From: Natronohydrobacter sp.
GTDB taxonomy: Bacteria > Pseudomonadota > Alphaproteobacteria > Rhodobacterales > Rhodobacteraceae
Length of the DNA: 64,000 nt
Direction of reading: 5' to 3'
NCBI GenBank assembly: GCA_020832555.1
Contig: JAFIEM010000004.1
Location: forward strand, 18,845-82,844
Shown here: piece by piece, positions 35,292 to 43,755 of the stretch
Position numbering within the stretch: position 1 is the stretch's first letter
Layout: each line of letters starts with the position of its first letter
Translations under genes and position numbers: made by a program
Notes under the pieces: model-generated
What the model was told of the DNA's origin: nothing
Databases searched by the model: none
What the model saw: only the letters and a program-made list of their open reading frames with translations

Positions 35292-37582
35292 GCCGCGCAA
35301 CTTGGATGTTGCAGACAGGTGTTGTGCCCGCATTTGCGCATCTGCGCCGTGCGGGTATCACGCTGATTGGCTGTCTGCTTGTTGTTGCGATTCAGACCGC
35401 GCATGCTGCGGCGCAGGGTGTCTCCGACGGCCTGATCCCATTGCCGGAGAGTGCGGTTCAGGAATTGCCGAGCAGCGTTTCGCCCACGGAGATGCTGGAG
35501 CGCTTCGATCCCGCACGGCGTGTTGTAACGTCAGAGGACGTCGTCAATCCTGAATTGCAGTACTGGATTTCGCCCTTGCGCTTGCTGGATCTCGGATATC
35601 CGATGCGTGACAGCGTAACGCGAATTTCGGGCGAGCGCGAATGGGTCGCCTTCGATGTCTATGCCAGTGCCGGAGCCGACCAGCAAATTCTGCGCCTGTC
35701 GACCGTTTCGGGGATCAACAACCTGCCCGAGCGGTCATACCTGCGCGTATCCCTGAATGGCACGGATCTTGGGCGGCGCAATCTGGAGCATGTCGAGTCT
35801 TTCGGCATGATAGATTTCGCGTTGCCGCCCGATGTCCTCGTGCCGGGACGAAACCGCGTGCAGATCGAGTTCCGGCAACATCACAGGATCTATTGTGGAC
35901 CGGAAGCATCGTTTGATCTGTGGACTGATATCGACCTTTCGAAAAGTGGTCTGATAGTCCGCCGTGACCTTGATGCGGTCGGCGTCGAGACCTTTCTGAT
36001 GGCCTTGGCAGCTCAGGCAACCGGTGTGCGACCGGTCGAGATCCGCGGGCTGGATTCGCTGGGCAGCGATTCAGAAAGCTGGCGGAGGTTCCTTGTCGGT
36101 CGTCTCAATCAGGTGCTTTCTGGGGCACCGGTCGTGTTCCGTTTCGATGATTACTGGACCGCCGAGAGTGTGGGCCGTGCCCATGCGCGGATCACCGTTC
36201 TGCCCGCAGCGCAAAGTCGCATGCGATTTGTCATCGGTGGAGATGGCGCGATCGTGATGGTGCTGGACGTGGCGCAGGGGACGCGCCCCGAGGATTTACT
36301 GGCGGGAATACCGCAATTCGAACGGCGCTATGAGGATGTTCGCGCGCCATTGGTAATGCCGGAGCGAGACATTGCTTTCGCGGAGCTCGGGGCGAAGACC
36401 GAAGATTTTTCGCAGCATTATGCCATGCGCAACCATGTATTCAGGCTGCCGAATGACTGGCTGGTGCTGACAGCCGCCAAGGCCCGGATCCAGCTTGACT
36501 ATGCCTTCGCGGCCAATCTGCCCGAAGGCGCCATGCTGCTCTTGAGTGTGAATGGCACTGCGATCCGGCTGTTGCCGCTCTGGCAGGGTGGTGGAGCGCC
36601 GATCGATGCCTTTCCGATCGATTTCGAAGCACGGCTGATGCATCCGGGGACAAATGTCCTGACCTTCCAGATGTTCGTGCCGGGCAATCCCGCCGATCTG
36701 CCCTGTCCTTCGGGAGAAAGCCCGGTCCTGCAGATTTCTGAAACTTCGACGCTGCGCGTGCCCTACAGCCCCGCCATGGTCATCCCGGATATGGATCTGG
36801 CTTTTGCCACGCTCGGGGCAGACAGCCTGCGCAAGAACGAGTTGAGCGCGCGGGCTTTTTCCGACATGGATATGCTGACACTCTCGGCGGCCCTGAGCCG
36901 GTCGCGTGAGGCGCAGTATCCTTCGGTGCTGCACTTGATCGCGATTGATGATCTGGCCTCGATCCCGACCGGGCATCATCGCGCAGACCGCCGCCTGCTG
37001 GAAGATACAGTTCTGAGCGGACCCGAAGAAGGACCGCGTTCCGACGACAATACGGGCACGATGTCACAGGACCCTTTTCTGGCGCGACGTCCGGCATCTC
37101 AGCCTTTCGCGGCGTTTCTGAACGCGGGTTGGGAAAATGTCTTGGGCAGGCTGCAATGGCTGCGCGACAGGGTTTTTCCCAATAGCGGCGACCAGCTGAA
37201 TGCCTGGCTGACCGAGCAGCGAGGGCATGCCGTCCTGTTCCAGCTTGACCCTGATCGCCCGAGTGAAATCTGGATGCTGCGCAGTCCCGACAGCGATATC
37301 CACTCGATTGCACTGGCGATCGCAAGCGCGCGTGCCTTTGGCGGTGGACCAAAAGGACAGGTTTCGGTTCTGACGCATGAGGGTCACTGGATCAACTGGT
37401 TTGCGCCGGATCGCCGACCGGTTCTGCTGGAACCCTGGTCGCGGCAGAATTTCCGTGCGGCAATGGGCAATTTCGTCTCTGCCCGACCGATTTTCTATAC
37501 CATCCTGATGCTGGGGATTGCCCTGCTATCGGCGCTGGTCGCGTTGCGACTGGTAATCTCGACACGGGAGCACAAGACATGA
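35288..37582 (+). CDS. bcsB: Cellulose synthase periplasmic subunit BcsB
   Basis: BcsB is the periplasmic partner that completes the BcsA channel and guides the polymer. The 764-residue protein has a signal sequence (cleavage near 'AHAAAQ', about 38-41), a large beta-rich periplasmic part with the carbohydrate-binding 'HRIYCGPEASFDLW' type segment, and one C-terminal transmembrane helix ('FYTILMLGIALLSALVAL') that docks on BcsA. ATGA overlaps join it to bcsA and bcsZ. Confidence 0.94.
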   Translation: MSRATWMLQTGVVPAFAHLRRAGITLIGCLLVVAIQTAHAAAQGVSDGLIPLPESAVQELPSSVSPTEMLERFDPARRVVTSEDVVNPELQYWISPLRLLDLGYPMRDSVTRISGEREWVAFDVYASAGADQQILRLSTVSGINNLPERSYLRVSLNGTDLGRRNLEHVESFGMIDFALPPDVLVPGRNRVQIEFRQHHRIYCGPEASFDLWTDIDLSKSGLIVRRDLDAVGVETFLMALAAQATGVRPVEIRGLDSLGSDSESWRRFLVGRLNQVLSGAPVVFRFDDYWTAESVGRAHARITVLPAAQSRMRFVIGGDGAIVMVLDVAQGTRPEDLLAGIPQFERRYEDVRAPLVMPERDIAFAELGAKTEDFSQHYAMRNHVFRLPNDWLVLTAAKARIQLDYAFAANLPEGAMLLLSVNGTAIRLLPLWQGGGAPIDAFPIDFEARLMHPGTNVLTFQMFVPGNPADLPCPSGESPVLQISETSTLRVPYSPAMVIPDMDLAFATLGADSLRKNELSARAFSDMDMLTLSAALSRSREAQYPSVLHLIAIDDLASIPTGHHRADRRLLEDTVLSGPEEGPRSDDNTGTMSQDPFLARRPASQPFAAFLNAGWENVLGRLQWLRDRVFPNSGDQLNAWLTEQRGHAVLFQLDPDRPSEIWMLRSPDSDIHSIALAIASARAFGGGPKGQVSVLTHEGHWINWFAPDRRPVLLEPWSRQNFRAAMGNFVSARPIFYTILMLGIALLSALVALRLVISTREHKT

Positions 37583-38655
37583 AACGACGAGATTTTCTGG
37601 CATGTGCGCCCGCCTTTGGCGCGATGATGCTGTCCATGCCTGCGCAGGCCGCATTGCAGGGCGATCTGGCACAAACCGGACGCGCGGTCTGGGAAAGCTG
37701 GAAATCGGCGTTCCTGTCCTCTGATGGGCGTGTGATCGATGGATTGCAGCAACAATCCAGTCATTCTGAAGGGCAGGGCTACGGCATGTTCCTGGCCACG
37801 GTCTTTGATGATGCGGCCAGTTTCCGCCAGATGTATCAATGGACCGAGCGTCACCTGGCCATTCGCCCAGACGCCTTGCTGGCCTGGCGCTGGCTGCCGG
37901 GGCAGGCCAATCCGGTGCCCGACCGCAACAATGCCACGGATGGGGATCTCTTCTATGCCTGGGCGCTTGTGCGTGCTGCTGCGCGCTTTCGGGATCGAAG
38001 CTATCTTGAGCGCGCGCAGGGTATCGCCGCAGCGCTGGCCGAGACATGCATCCTGCCCATGCCAGGACGCAGCGACCAGCTTGTTCTTTTGCCCGCGACC
38101 TTCGGGTTCCAGCATGACTCGCATCTGTCGCTGAACCCGTCCTATTACATGCCGCTTGCCATGCGCGAGGTCGCCGCAGCCACTGGAACCCCTGCGCTGG
38201 CAGCCTGCGCGCAATCCGGCGAGGCGCTGCTGCATGAGATCGCTCGCGAGGGCCTTGTTCCTGACTGGGTTGATGTCACGCCAAGCGGTCTGCGTGCCTC
38301 CGAGGCGCTTTCGGCGAATGCCGGTTATGAGGCGCTGCGCGTGCCGCTCTTCCTGATCTGGTCGCGCGTGCCCGATCACATGGCAGTGCGCCGCATGGCG
38401 GCTGTATACGAGCGCACTGTCCAGCCGGGTGTTGCTGTTCCGACCGTGATAGAACCGCTGTCCGGGGTCGTGCTCGAAAGCAGCGCGGATCCCGGCTATC
38501 AGGCCCTTGCCGGTCTGACGGTCTGTTCCAGCCAGCGAGGTCTTGGGGCCACGATCCCGCCCTTTTCGCCCGATCAGCCTTATTATCCCGCGACGCTGCA
38601 GCTTTTTGCGGTGGTCGCAGTCCATGAAACCCTGCCTGAATGTGTTCCCCTATGA
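37579..38655 (+). CDS. bcsZ: Periplasmic endoglucanase BcsZ (GH8)
   Basis: BcsZ hydrolyses beta-1,4-glucan and is needed for proper cellulose export. The 358-residue precursor has an N-terminal signal (MKRRDFLACAPAFGAMML, with a Tat-like KRRDF). The GH8 general acid is the Glu in 'HSEGQGYGM' (about 58), and 'NNATDGDLFYAWAL' carries the second acidic residue. Coupled by ATGA overlaps on both sides. Confidence 0.94.
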   Translation: MKRRDFLACAPAFGAMMLSMPAQAALQGDLAQTGRAVWESWKSAFLSSDGRVIDGLQQQSSHSEGQGYGMFLATVFDDAASFRQMYQWTERHLAIRPDALLAWRWLPGQANPVPDRNNATDGDLFYAWALVRAAARFRDRSYLERAQGIAAALAETCILPMPGRSDQLVLLPATFGFQHDSHLSLNPSYYMPLAMREVAAATGTPALAACAQSGEALLHEIAREGLVPDWVDVTPSGLRASEALSANAGYEALRVPLFLIWSRVPDHMAVRRMAAVYERTVQPGVAVPTVIEPLSGVVLESSADPGYQALAGLTVCSSQRGLGATIPPFSPDQPYYPATLQLFAVVAVHETLPECVPL

Positions 38656-40064
38656 CGATTGCAACTTCCTTACCGAAAGCTTTGGGTGTCCTTCTCCTTG
38701 CCCTGACACTGGGCTCTGCCGGATCTCTGGCGCAAACCGCGTCGCATGATGACCTGCGCGCGCTGCGCTACTATTTGCAGCAGAATGATCAGGCAGCGGC
38801 ACAGGCTGAATTGCGGCGTTTGCGGGTCGCCTTTCCGGATTGGCGCCCACCTGCCAATCTGAACGACCTTCTCGCCGTCGAGGCTTCGGCAAGCGTCGAT
38901 GAAGGCGCAATCTGGCGTCTGATCGAGCGGCGCGATTACGCGGGTGCGCGCCAGCTGATCGAGCAAGGTCGTGGCCGCGTTGCAGGCTGGACCCCGCCCT
39001 CGGATATGTTGCGTGTGCTTGAGACCAATGAGGCACAGGATAATTTCAGCGCCGCCGTTTCCGCGCGCGATGCGACCCGGGCCATTGCGATTGCGCGGGG
39101 CGCGCCACAGTTGATGAGTTGTGACCGGATCAACAATGCATGGCTGCTGGCGGATATGTACATTCTGGCGGGTCAGAACAATCTTGCGCTCACGACCTAC
39201 CGCAACACGATACAGTCCTGTCCGACCTATAATCAGATGCAGACCACTCTGGAGAAATCCTCCGCCATCGCCTCGCGGTCGGAACTGCGTGATCTTTTCG
39301 TATTGGCACATCGTACCAATCCGGGCGCTAAAGGACAGCTTGATCAACTAGAAGCGCGACTTCTCGGTGGTGGTGGCGCAGCAGTCGCCACCGCTCCAAC
39401 GCCGCGAACCGCTCCGCGAGCTGCACCCGCTCCTGTGGCTGCCCCGGCCCCGGCCCCGGTCGCCGCCGCACCGACTGCCCCGCTGCGGGGCGCGTTGCCT
39501 CTGCGCGGGGATGGGCGTATCGCTGAAGTGCGCCGTTTGAAGGAACAGGAACAATACGCGCGCTGTCTGGCGGCTTCGCAATCCCCGCGCTCGCTGGATG
39601 TTCTCTATGAACGGTCCTGGTGTGCCTATGGCAACAAGCGCCCCACAGAAGCCTTGGTCGGTTTTCAGGCGGCCGCGCAGGCGGGCGATTCGCTGGGGGC
39701 GAATGTGCGCCGTGATGCCCATTTCGGCATGGCGCTTGCCTATCTGGCGATGAACATGACCGAGCAAGGCGCCACTACAGCCGCGCAAGTGCGACTCAGT
39801 GACTCGCAACACAGGGAAGTCGAGACGATCGTGCTCGATCAACGCGGGGTCAGGGCCTATCGCGCGGGTGATTATCGTCAGGCTATCGGATATTTCGACA
39901 CCCTTGAGAAGGTGAATGGGTCGCTGCGCCGCGATCTCGCGATTCTGCGGGCCTATGCCTATCTAAATACCGGCCAACGCCCGACAGCGCGCGCGGAATT
40001 CGAACGACTTCATGCACAACTGGCAACCGCAGAGACCCGTCAGGGGCTGAACGCCGCACGCTAA
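38652..40064 (+). CDS. TPR protein of the cellulose operon (BcsC/BcsK-like, no porin domain)
   Basis: The 470-residue secreted protein has a signal peptide (cleavage after 'GSLA'), tetratricopeptide-like helices on both sides (about 30-235 and 290-470) and an Ala-Pro-rich linker (about 240-285). BcsC, the outer-membrane exporter, has TPRs plus a C-terminal beta-barrel; that barrel is absent here, so this looks like the TPR-only form found in some alphaproteobacterial cellulose operons (called BcsK as I recall). It likely bridges the periplasm, with the porin encoded elsewhere or replaced. The ATG at 38652 overlaps the bcsZ stop (ATGA); the track's start is inside bcsZ. A strong terminator ends the operon. 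Confidence 0.8.
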   Translation: MTIATSLPKALGVLLLALTLGSAGSLAQTASHDDLRALRYYLQQNDQAAAQAELRRLRVAFPDWRPPANLNDLLAVEASASVDEGAIWRLIERRDYAGARQLIEQGRGRVAGWTPPSDMLRVLETNEAQDNFSAAVSARDATRAIAIARGAPQLMSCDRINNAWLLADMYILAGQNNLALTTYRNTIQSCPTYNQMQTTLEKSSAIASRSELRDLFVLAHRTNPGAKGQLDQLEARLLGGGGAAVATAPTPRTAPRAAPAPVAAPAPAPVAAAPTAPLRGALPLRGDGRIAEVRRLKEQEQYARCLAASQSPRSLDVLYERSWCAYGNKRPTEALVGFQAAAQAGDSLGANVRRDAHFGMALAYLAMNMTEQGATTAAQVRLSDSQHREVETIVLDQRGVRAYRAGDYRQAIGYFDTLEKVNGSLRRDLAILRAYAYLNTGQRPTARAEFERLHAQLATAETRQGLNAAR

Positions 40065-40100
40065 AGGGCAGGGTTTGCAAATTCCCCCTCTGGGGTTGAT

Positions 40101-40130
40101 GGACGCGTGTCGCTGGCACGCGTCCTTTTT
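40101..40130 (+). terminator. Intrinsic terminator of the bcs operon
   Basis: Perfect 9-bp stem GGACGCGTG/CACGCGTCC with a 7-nt loop followed by TTTTT; it separates the cellulose genes from the curli genes. Confidence 0.95.
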
Positions 40131-40380
40131 GATTGTGCGATGAAATTTTATAAATAATTGAAATTACTTATATAAAATTGGATTAGGTGGGCGCGGAACC
40201 GGGGGCGTTATCCGATAACACGCCAGCTGCAATCGCATAACGCTGCCCTGATATTGCTTGGCGGGACGGACCGGCGGCAGGTTTGGCTCAGCGGATGATC
40301 CGCAACACACCACACACAACCTACCACCTTCGGGACAGTCCCGACATCACACACCAACCAGATCAACAGGAGTTCCTGAC
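40131..40380 (+). promoter_or_regulatory. AT-rich promoter region of the curli genes with a palindrome
   Basis: With the 3' trailer of the bcs operon, more than 300 bp lie between genes. 40136-40190 is the most AT-rich stretch nearby (TTATAAATAATTGAAATTAC) and likely holds the promoter. A 13-bp palindrome GTTATCCGATAAC sits at 40207-40219, a good operator candidate. AGGAG lies before the first curlin ATG at 40381. No gene is seen. Confidence 0.5.
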
Positions 40381-40824
40381 ATGACCTTTTCCTTCACCAA
40401 CACCCTGACCGGTTCCGCTCTTGCACTCGTTGTCGCTCTTGTGTCCCTGCCCGCAGATGCCGGGTCGAACCGTGTCGTCGTCGATCAATGGGGTCGTGAC
40501 AATGGGGCCGCTGTCGCCCAGACCGGCCATCGCCAGCGTGTCTCGATCACACAGAGCGGTCGCGGCAACCTGTCGCTGAACACGCAGGACGGTGCCCGCA
40601 ACCGCGTCGTCGTGGGTCAGTCGGGCTGCAATAATGTAGCCGATACGGCGCAGGGCGGACGGCGCAATATCGTCGGTGTCTCTCAGATCGGTTGCCGCAA
40701 TGACGCGACCGTGACCCAGACCGGCCATCGCAACGCTGTGGGCGTCATCCAGACCGGCAATGGCAACACGGCCAATACGACCCAGCACGGCAATGGCAAT
40801 GTGGTTCTGATCATTCAGGACTGA
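40381..40824 (+). CDS. Curlin-repeat amyloid subunit (CsgA-like)
   Basis: The 147-residue precursor has a Sec signal peptide (ending 'PADAGS') and then ten and a half tandem 11-residue units of the form x5-Q-x-G-x-x-N, for example 'RVSITQSGRGN', 'RVVVGQSGCNN' and 'AVGVIQTGNGN'. This is the curlin repeat that stacks into a beta-solenoid and polymerises as extracellular amyloid. Two units carry a cysteine (QSGCNN and QIGCRN), which is unusual for curlins. It is the first of three small secreted-protein genes; which of the two curlins acts as nucleator is not known. Confidence 0.9.
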   Translation: MTFSFTNTLTGSALALVVALVSLPADAGSNRVVVDQWGRDNGAAVAQTGHRQRVSITQSGRGNLSLNTQDGARNRVVVGQSGCNNVADTAQGGRRNIVGVSQIGCRNDATVTQTGHRNAVGVIQTGNGNTANTTQHGNGNVVLIIQD

Positions 40825-40895
40825 CCTTGCGTCCAGGCCGGGAGCAACCACTCCCGGCAAAATCCCGAAAAGATACCCGAGAAAGGAATCTTCTC

Positions 40896-41276
40896 ATGTC
40901 TGCGATGCCCTATACGATTGCCGCACTTGTCATTACAGGTGCTGCCTGCACCGCCAGCCTTGCCACCTCACAAGGCGCACCCGCAAGTGAGGCACTTGTC
41001 TGCGAGTTACGCCTGACCGAGTCCAACCGTCAGGTGACGATCGCCGCGGAAGCCGAGGCGCGACAGACCCTGCGCGGCACTTATCAACTGAATATCGACC
41101 AGCGCAGCGCGGCAGGACGTTCCACCATTCGTCAGGGGGGAGAGTTTGACCTAAAGGCCGGGGAACGCACTACGCTTGGTCAGGCCAGCTTTTCTGGCCG
41201 GGCGCGTGATTTCGATGCCGAACTGACGGTAAAGGCCAATGGCCAGACCAAGACCTGCCGCTCGGCGGCTCTTTAG
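40896..41276 (+). CDS. csgH: CsgH-like curli chaperone
   Basis: The 126-residue protein has an N-terminal signal (hydrophobic core 'YTIAALVITGAA') and a beta-sandwich-like mature domain with two cysteines, in 'EALVCELRL' and 'TKTCRSAAL', that probably form a disulfide. Position between two curlin genes and the general pattern fit CsgH, the alphaproteobacterial counterpart of CsgC that keeps curlin from polymerising in the periplasm. GAAAGGAA precedes the ATG; an in-frame ATG three codons later is also possible. Confidence 0.7.
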   Translation: MSAMPYTIAALVITGAACTASLATSQGAPASEALVCELRLTESNRQVTIAAEAEARQTLRGTYQLNIDQRSAAGRSTIRQGGEFDLKAGERTTLGQASFSGRARDFDAELTVKANGQTKTCRSAAL

Positions 41277-41324
41277 CAGGGCCGTCTTCACATCTACTCC
41301 AAGCTTTCAGGAAGGAATACTGCC

Positions 41325-41750
41325 ATGTTCCGATTTTCTCGCACTATCGCTGCCAAACCCGCACGTTTCCCGGTTCTCGCGGCCTTCGCGATGGCGCTCT
41401 CGCTGCCAGCCTCCGCGCTTGATGCGAAATCACTCTCGCTCGCGATCAATGCCCGCAACGCCGACGAAGCGCGCGTCCTGAATACCGCGATCACGCTTTA
41501 TTCCATCCACCGCGACATTCGTGCCGGGGCGGATGTGCGGCAAGTGGGGCGCAACCACGCTGCCCGTGTCCATCAATCGGGCGGTGGCAATCAGGGGATC
41601 ATTCGCCAGCGCGGGCAGGGGCATAGCGCCAATCTGTCCCAGCACGGGGGCAATAACGGGCAGGTGATCTTGCAATATGGTAATGGCGCTCATGCCGATG
41701 TGCACCAGACCGGTGGGCAGGCTGGGATCCTGATCCAGTTCGCGCCCTGA
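41325..41750 (+). CDS. Second curlin-repeat protein (CsgB/CsgA-like)
   Basis: The 141-residue precursor has a signal peptide (ending 'LPASALDA'), a non-repetitive region of about 40 residues, and six to seven curlin units such as 'AARVHQSGGGN' and 'SANLSQHGGNN'. Several positions that are Asn in good curlin units are His or Ala here, so it may be a minor or nucleating subunit like CsgB; that is inference. GAAGGAA lies upstream. Genes for the CsgG secretion pore, CsgE and CsgF do not follow. Confidence 0.85.
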   Translation: MFRFSRTIAAKPARFPVLAAFAMALSLPASALDAKSLSLAINARNADEARVLNTAITLYSIHRDIRAGADVRQVGRNHAARVHQSGGGNQGIIRQRGQGHSANLSQHGGNNGQVILQYGNGAHADVHQTGGQAGILIQFAP

Positions 41751-41799
41751 TTTGCAGGCTTTCACTGGCCAGCCAAACCCGGTAAGTCACGACCCCAGG

Positions 41800-43620
41800 A
41801 TGCAGGGCCAGATGGACCAGGTTTTGTCAGATAAGTTAAAGAACCTAGGCACAACCCGAACGCGCAACGACAGGATCGTTGCGCGTTGGCTTTGGGACAG
41901 TTTTGTGCGCCACAGGCTGAAATTCATTGGCGTTGCCGTGATATTGATGGTGGTCGAGGCGCTGATGCTCGGTGCTTTCAGTTATCTCGTGCAGCCGATG
42001 TTCGATCAGGTCTTCATCGAGGGCGAACACGCGCGCGTCTATCTGGTCGCGCTCGCAATGGCCGCGGTGTTTTTCGGGCGCGGTGTGGCGCGGTTGGGGC
42101 ACAAGGCGCTGATGGTTTGGCAGGCAGAGTCGGCCACTGCGGATCTGCAGACCATGCTTCTGGCGCATCTGACGCGGTTGGATCAGGGGTTTTTCAAACT
42201 CAATGCGCCGGGTGTCCTGATCGAACGGGTGCGCGGCGACTCCGAAGCCTTGCGGCGTGTCTTTACCGGGCTGATCACAGGGCTGGGCCGAGATGGGGCG
42301 GCGGTGATCGTGCTGTTCGGGGTTGCACTGTGGACGGATTGGCAATGGACGCTGATTGCGCTGGTGGCGATCCCCACGCTTGCTGTGCCGCTTCTGGCGA
42401 TTCAGCGCCTGATCCGGCGGCGCAGTCGGGACGCGCGGATTGCGGCGGCGCAAAGCTCGAACCGGCTGGATGAGGCGTTTCATGGCATCGCGACGCTGCA
42501 ACTGACCGGGACGGAGGCGCGCGAGGTAGGGCGTTTTCGCGAGATCACACGGCGCTATGTGTCCAAGGCAACGCGCGCGGCGATCGGGCAGGCAGCGGTT
42601 CCAACCGTGATGGATTTTGGCGCTGCCATCGGTTTTGCGCTGGTACTGATCTATGGCGGATTCCAGATCATCGAGGGCACGCGCACAGTTGGACAGTTCA
42701 TGTCGTTTTTCACGGCATTGGGGCTGTTGTTTGACCCGATGCGGCGCTTTACCGCCCTGACGGCGGACTGGCAGGCGGTGCTGGCCTCGCTGGAGCGCAC
42801 GCATGCGCTGCTGCAGGTGCAGGCCAAAGTGACCAATCCGGCCCCACCCCATGCCCCGATCCCTGCGCGCGATCAGACCAGTGTCGAGCTGCGCAATGTG
42901 GATTTCGCTTATGGCAGCGAGCCAGTATTGCGCGATCTGAGTTTCACTGCGCCTGCGGGCAAGACCACGGCCATTGTGGGGCCATCGGGTGCAGGCAAGA
43001 CGACGGTCTTCGGGTTGCTGACGCGACTGGCGGATGTTGACGCCGGTGCGGTGCTTGTCGGCGGGCAGGATGTGCGCGCGATGGATCTGGGCGCGCTGCG
43101 CGGCCTGTTTGCCGTGGTCAGTCAGGATACGGCGCTGTTTGATGAATCGATCCGCGACAATATCCTGATGGGGGCTGAAGATGTCACGGAAGACGCGCTG
43201 CACGCGGCGCTCGTTGCGGCCCATGTCGATGATTTCCTGCCGCTTCTGTCGGACGGATTGGACAGTCTGGCCGGGCCGCGTGGGTCGTCACTCTCGGGTG
43301 GGCAGCGCCAGAGGGTTGCGATTGCCCGCGCGCTGTTGCGCGATGCGCCGGTCCTGCTGTTGGACGAAGCGACCAGTGCGCTCGATGCAAAATCCGAAGC
43401 GGTCGTGCAGGATGCGCTTGAGAAACTTGCCAAAGGTCGCACGACGCTGGTGATTGCGCATCGGCTGTCCACTGTGCGCAATGCCGATCAGATCATCGTC
43501 ATGGATCGTGGCACGGTGGTCGAGCAAGGCACGCATGAAGCGCTGCTAGTGCAGGGGGGCGTCTATTCGCGACTGCATGCGCTGCAATTCAAGGATGGCG
43601 CTCAGTCGACTCTCTCCTGA
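41800..43620 (+). CDS. MsbA-like ABC exporter (fused membrane and ATPase domains)
   Basis: The roughly 606-residue half-transporter has six transmembrane helices (to about 330) and an ATPase domain with Walker A 'GPSGAGKTTVFG' (about 395), signature 'SLSGGQRQRVAIARALL', Walker B 'VLLLDEATSALD' and the H-loop 'VIAHRLSTV'. Rhodobacterales have such MsbA-type lipid or multidrug flippases; substrate is not deducible. The start is uncertain: ATGs at 41800 and 41812 are both possible, and the TTG at 41752 is unlikely. It lies 49 bp after the second curlin gene, but a link to curli is not implied. Confidence 0.88.
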   Translation: MQGQMDQVLSDKLKNLGTTRTRNDRIVARWLWDSFVRHRLKFIGVAVILMVVEALMLGAFSYLVQPMFDQVFIEGEHARVYLVALAMAAVFFGRGVARLGHKALMVWQAESATADLQTMLLAHLTRLDQGFFKLNAPGVLIERVRGDSEALRRVFTGLITGLGRDGAAVIVLFGVALWTDWQWTLIALVAIPTLAVPLLAIQRLIRRRSRDARIAAAQSSNRLDEAFHGIATLQLTGTEAREVGRFREITRRYVSKATRAAIGQAAVPTVMDFGAAIGFALVLIYGGFQIIEGTRTVGQFMSFFTALGLLFDPMRRFTALTADWQAVLASLERTHALLQVQAKVTNPAPPHAPIPARDQTSVELRNVDFAYGSEPVLRDLSFTAPAGKTTAIVGPSGAGKTTVFGLLTRLADVDAGAVLVGGQDVRAMDLGALRGLFAVVSQDTALFDESIRDNILMGAEDVTEDALHAALVAAHVDDFLPLLSDGLDSLAGPRGSSLSGGQRQRVAIARALLRDAPVLLLDEATSALDAKSEAVVQDALEKLAKGRTTLVIAHRLSTVRNADQIIVMDRGTVVEQGTHEALLVQGGVYSRLHALQFKDGAQSTLS

Positions 43621-43755
43621 ACATATTGCCATGATGATCGGCTGGACAGTTGCGTTTCAGATGTGATGGGCCTTCAGGGCAAGGCGCAAGGGACCTGATT
43701 GCAAATTCATCCATCCTCGCGCATAAGCCCTTTCAAGCACCGAGGGAGCGCCCCG

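Noticed and set aside
40470-40810. Short tandem repeats resembling a CRISPR-like pattern
   Set aside because: They are 33-bp coding units of the curlin repeat, in frame and with varied sequence, with no spacers.
41845-43224. 459-aa minus-strand ORF opposite the ABC exporter
   Set aside because: Antisense shadow of an unmistakable ABC transporter.
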